From the NCBI GenBank assembly GCA_026261815.1, contig JAMPIT010000230.1, forward strand, positions 36,478,501 through 36,542,500: a stretch of DNA of 64,000 bases, read 5' to 3'. The translations under genes were made by a program, and so were the position numbers. Origin of the DNA: Monarcha castaneiventris obscurior. Taxonomy: Eukaryota > Chordata > Aves > Passeriformes > Monarchidae. Below the pieces are notes generated by a model. It saw nothing but the letters and a program-made list of their open reading frames with translations, did not search any database and was not told the DNA's origin. Below, in pieces: positions 61,489 to 64,000 of the stretch (position 1 is its first letter; every line of letters begins with the position of its first letter).

Positions 61489-63805
61489 TCCTTCCACAGT
61501 GGTTTTGGGTCTTGGATTGGCAGTTCTAGGTATCCCAACTATGATAGCTGCTGTTTTTGCTTCTGGATGTCTTAAAAAAAAATACAATTTTTTTTTTTTT
61601 TAAAGACAGTGAAATAATATAAATAATAATTTAAAATAAATAGATAAAAGAATGCCAAAGGCATTCCTTTCAACTATTTTCCAGGGGTATTTTTCTCAGC
61701 CTCTTGTTATGCATTGGCTTTTCAGTTTTGGTTGTACATCTGATTTCAGATGGTATTTGTTTTTTTCAATGGACTAGAAACTCCTTTTTTGCTCATTCCA
61801 CTTACTAATATTTCAGGGATGTGACAATAGCAGGTGCCAAATTTCATGTCAAAAATAAAATTGTTCAGGCTGATGGGAATCCTTGAAACCACAGATGAAG
61901 TTTCAGGCCAGTTAAATAAAGCTGTAGAGCATCCATTTGTATCATTCATTCATATAATGAAACCTGTTCTTATAACTCAGCTCTTGATATATTAACCCCG
62001 CAGTTATCCTCGCACATAAATGGGGGATGTGTTGCTTTCGTCAGGATATAACCATATAAATCCCCTGTGCATGAATGGAAAAATAGAGGCCCTTAGGCTA
62101 TAGGTATCAAAGGTCTCCCCTATACTTACAATAGCCTAATAAGGTTATTTTGAAGGCATAGGTAATTACTCACAGACTCCCTATAGCCAGTGATTCATTG
62201 TTCACTACTGAAACCTTTCTAAATGAATTATGTTTTAAACAAGCAAATCCTTGGCCTTCTCTTTTATGGGAGGAAAAAGTGAACAGGAGGGACACAAAAT
62301 TCCACCATTTTCTGTGTTAAATAAAGTACACTGCCTGCTAGTTAAAAGGTCCCTGGTATTTGAAGCAATTTAAATGTACTGCCGCGCTTCTTGCTGTTTT
62401 GATTCCATGAATGCCTATTTCTGAATTTCACATTTTGATGAAAATATTATTGTTGTCATTAATTTGATATTTAGAAAAGACTGTGGATACAAGAGCTCAG
62501 CGCAATGAATAAAACAGTTGGAGTTAACTATCCCTGGGGATAGAATCAATCACTGTTGTAGAAGAGGGTGACATTTAGAAAAGAAACTCAGAAGAAAATG
62601 TCATGCTTAAAAAATTAGATTTAAACGCACTAGCTCCTGATTGATTTTTATTGCACTCACATGGATACACTGATTGATTATCAGCCTTACAAATGTTTAG
62701 TACCTTTCTCACTTCTCTAATAATCAGAATAATCTAATTTTCAATGTCATTTAAGTTACCATATTCAAGGTTATAATAGATCATATTTCTAATAAAACAT
62801 AGCAATTATGTAATGAATAATACAAAGCTGCAAGGCAGAGTTCAGATTCACCTTCCTCAAAAAAAAAAAAAATACCACGAGTGGCTGGAAGGGCCAGTGT
62901 ACGTGAAGGCAGGCGACAGGACGATGTCCTGTGGATCTGTGGTGTGTTCCCCTGTGGTTGAACTGAGGTTTCTGGCGTGTTGGCCGGGGCGGGTTTGCCA
63001 TAGCTGAATGTTATTTCTCAATAGGAAACCCAGGGCGGGCTTGAATTCTGTAATATATGTGCTTGCTCTGTGCCTGGGGAAAAATGATAGCGTGCCAGGT
63101 GCTTATGAAATGTCTTCCATGATTGTTTCTCTGTGCTCCCTGTTAATTTTGATATGTGTCTGTAGAGAGATACTATCTCACTTAATTTGAGATGTTTTCT
63201 TCTGGCGATTGTTATCCAACAGCTGACATAGTTGATTTCTCAGAATCAGCTACAAAATATGCAGGTTTCAATGTGTTTTGGTTTTGTAAGCCCCTTACAC
63301 AATTGTGTACTTGTTATTGGCTTTGTCCATTAGAAATGAGAGGTTTGTGTTTGAAATGGGCTTTGTCTCTCATCATTCTCCATATGTCAAAGCCAAGTTT
63401 TGGCATGGAAATTTGTTTTAAAATAGTTTCCTGGCTTTTTTTAAGACTGAGCTGTTTTGCCTAAAAGAAAACATTATTTCATCTGGAAATCACGACCTAG
63501 GAAACCAATCTATTTATAACTACCTGGCGTTCTGCATATTTTAGTATGTTTGGCTTGCAATTGCACTGCAGTTAACGTGAACAGGAGTCTCACCATCCTG
63601 AATTGATGGCTCGTCAGTTTGTCTAGTGTGATTGTGCTGCTTTCGAGATGATTATTTTGTTCCTTTACTTGTGTTGGAGATGGGAAACTCAACGTCCTTG
63701 AGTTCCCTCATCTCTGTGCTTTCTTCTACCAGTTCCTGGGCTTGGGAACTGCCTGGGATGCACACCTGGGTGCTGCTTTTGGCCATTGGGTCAGAGGGCC
63801 TAGCT
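61489..63805. other. Intronic sequence, no gene seen
   Basis: T14 at 61588-61601 and A14 at 62859-62872. A short GC- and CpG-richer patch at 62873-63000 contains the hairpin ACAGGAC-GAT-GTCCTGT (62916-62932). No exon recognised up to the end of the window, apart from the CAG run listed separately. Confidence 0.6.
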
Positions 63806-63826
63806 CAGCAGCAGCAGCAGCAGCAG
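63806..63826 (+). repeat. (CAG)7 trinucleotide repeat
   Basis: Seven uninterrupted CAG units in intronic sequence. Open frames cross it, but none shows a known domain, so I treat it as noncoding. Confidence 0.9.
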
Positions 63827-64000
63827 GGTTCCTAAGTCTCCCTTGGTTTGAGATTTTCCGAGGTGACCGTTGGGAAACACATCCTTATGGACTGCCATTC
63901 CATACCATTGGCACAGTTTTTTGAACAGTACTGCATGGTGTATGTTGGGCATTTAACCTGATGGAGCAAACCTGGCACTGGCAGTAGGTAAGCGTTTTGC

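Overview
The window is vertebrate, almost certainly avian, genomic DNA. It carries a small part of one large multi-exon gene on the + strand: the retinoic acid receptor beta gene (RARB). Only two coding exons are present, 22509-22657 (149 bp) and 43618-43759 (142 bp). Together they encode the end of the A/B region and the whole two-zinc-finger DNA-binding domain. Identity rests on the near-invariant nuclear-receptor residues, on canonical splice sites, on exon sizes and phases as in the RAR family, and on paralogue-diagnostic residues ([17 protein letters not shown] and NCVINK favour RARB over RARA; CQDK and SAC exclude RARG).

The rest is intron: at least 22.5 kb upstream of the first exon, 20,960 bp between the exons, and at least 20.2 kb downstream. 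I found no A1 or A2 first exon, no canonical DR5 P2 promoter, and no hinge or ligand-binding exon, so these should lie outside the window. The bird assignment is an inference. It comes from RARB introns that look short for this gene, low interspersed-repeat content with no mammalian SINEs seen, one CR1-like tail, and recurrent A/C tracts with short CC and AAA blocks.

Layout: 1-22508 intron, with a CpG-island-like segment at 3181-3660, A/C-rich tracts at 6481 and 20129 and several homopolymers; 22509-22657 exon for zinc finger 1; 22658-43617 intron, with a decayed L2-like retrotransposon (about 24.7-26.7 kb), a TATA- and CpG-containing segment at 35101-35310, a perfect DR2 retinoid-type element at 36667-36680 and a 14-bp-arm hairpin at 40059; 43618-43759 exon for zinc finger 2; 43760-64000 intron, with an unusual cluster of four inverted repeats including a 32-bp perfect palindrome at 53685-53716, and a small CpG cluster at 58481-58680.

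No bacterial-type system, CRISPR array, tRNA or rRNA gene or complete second gene was seen. The most interesting candidates are regulatory or structural: a possible intragenic promoter plus DR2 element lying between the exons for the two zinc fingers, and the palindrome cluster.
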